Below are positions 63,961 through 64,000 of a stretch of DNA of 64,000 nucleotides, one piece after another (the stretch's first letter is position 1; each line of letters opens with the position of its first letter). Source of the stretch: G965279335 sp965279285 (GTDB taxonomy: Bacteria > Pseudomonadota > Gammaproteobacteria > DSM-16500); assembly GCA_965279285.1 (NCBI GenBank), contig OZ257148.1, forward strand, positions 1,674,001-1,738,000. The letters are read 5' to 3'. The notes below the pieces were generated by a model. That model saw only the letters and a list, made by a program, of their open reading frames with translations, was not told the origin of the DNA and searched no databases. Position numbers and translations under genes: made by a program.

Positions 63961-64000
63961 TTCATTAATCCTCTATAAAACAGTCTATAATTTGATCTTT

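Noticed and set aside
1..64000. tRNA, rRNA and riboswitch genes
   Set aside because: I looked for conserved tRNA arms, rRNA blocks and known leader motifs, including upstream of queF, and saw none convincing.

Overview
The window comes from an AT-rich, host-associated gammaproteobacterium. It mixes bacterial housekeeping genes (queF, a dicarboxylate-type symporter, a LysR regulator) with many eukaryote-like proteins: an F-box protein, a leucine-rich-repeat protein with an OTU-like protease region, a protein ending in a CaaX box, a NACHT/WD40 giant, and an isocitrate dehydrogenase with a mitochondrial-type leader. It also carries many decayed genes. That mix fits the Legionellales (Legionella, Coxiella, Berkiella or Rickettsiella-like intracellular bacteria). 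The placement is inferred from gene content, not from a marker gene. I see no rRNA, tRNA or CRISPR array.

Region 1 (1-27576) is the 3' end of a trans-acyltransferase polyketide synthase locus. A giant PKS that starts before the window contains six KS domains (the first partial), four DH, three KR and five ACP domains and no AT domain. It ends on a KS plus a docking-like tail. The next protein supplies the missing ACP, an alpha/beta hydrolase (release) domain, and two successive class-III-aminotransferase-like folds that both lack the PLP lysine. A flavin monooxygenase overlaps it. Facing this operon is a second operon encoding the malonyl transferase, an acyl hydrolase and a metallo-beta-lactamase-fold hydrolase, the usual trans-acting set.

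Region 2 (27577-34256) holds one 2088-residue protein: nucleotidyltransferase-like, NACHT NTPase, pentapeptide repeats, then 13 near-identical WD40 repeats that differ mainly at a few fixed codons, then a proline-rich tail. It resembles fungal and bacterial NLR-type receptors.

Region 3 (34257-44332) is a zone of gene decay: a frameshifted RelE-type toxin beside an intact antitoxin, an AbiEi-like gene with an internal stop, and fragments of AAA ATPase, MerR, GNAT, GrpB and GlcG genes. Intact genes among them are an isocitrate dehydrogenase with a mitochondrial-type leader, an unknown protein with a similar leader, a LysR regulator, a 2H-phosphoesterase-like protein and a GyrI-like protein.

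Region 4 (44333-59588) is rich in candidate host-interaction proteins of unknown or eukaryote-like type, with a LuxR-type regulator among them. An IS3-family element has cut a secreted chitinase short and probably also a membrane-protein gene on its other side.

Region 5 (59589-64000) has a transporter, a DUF1328 membrane protein, an unknown protein and queF. It is punctuated by copies of a dispersed GC-rich palindromic repeat also seen at 44.2 kb, one of them built into a 301-bp structure with 52-bp arms and three 77-bp tandem units.
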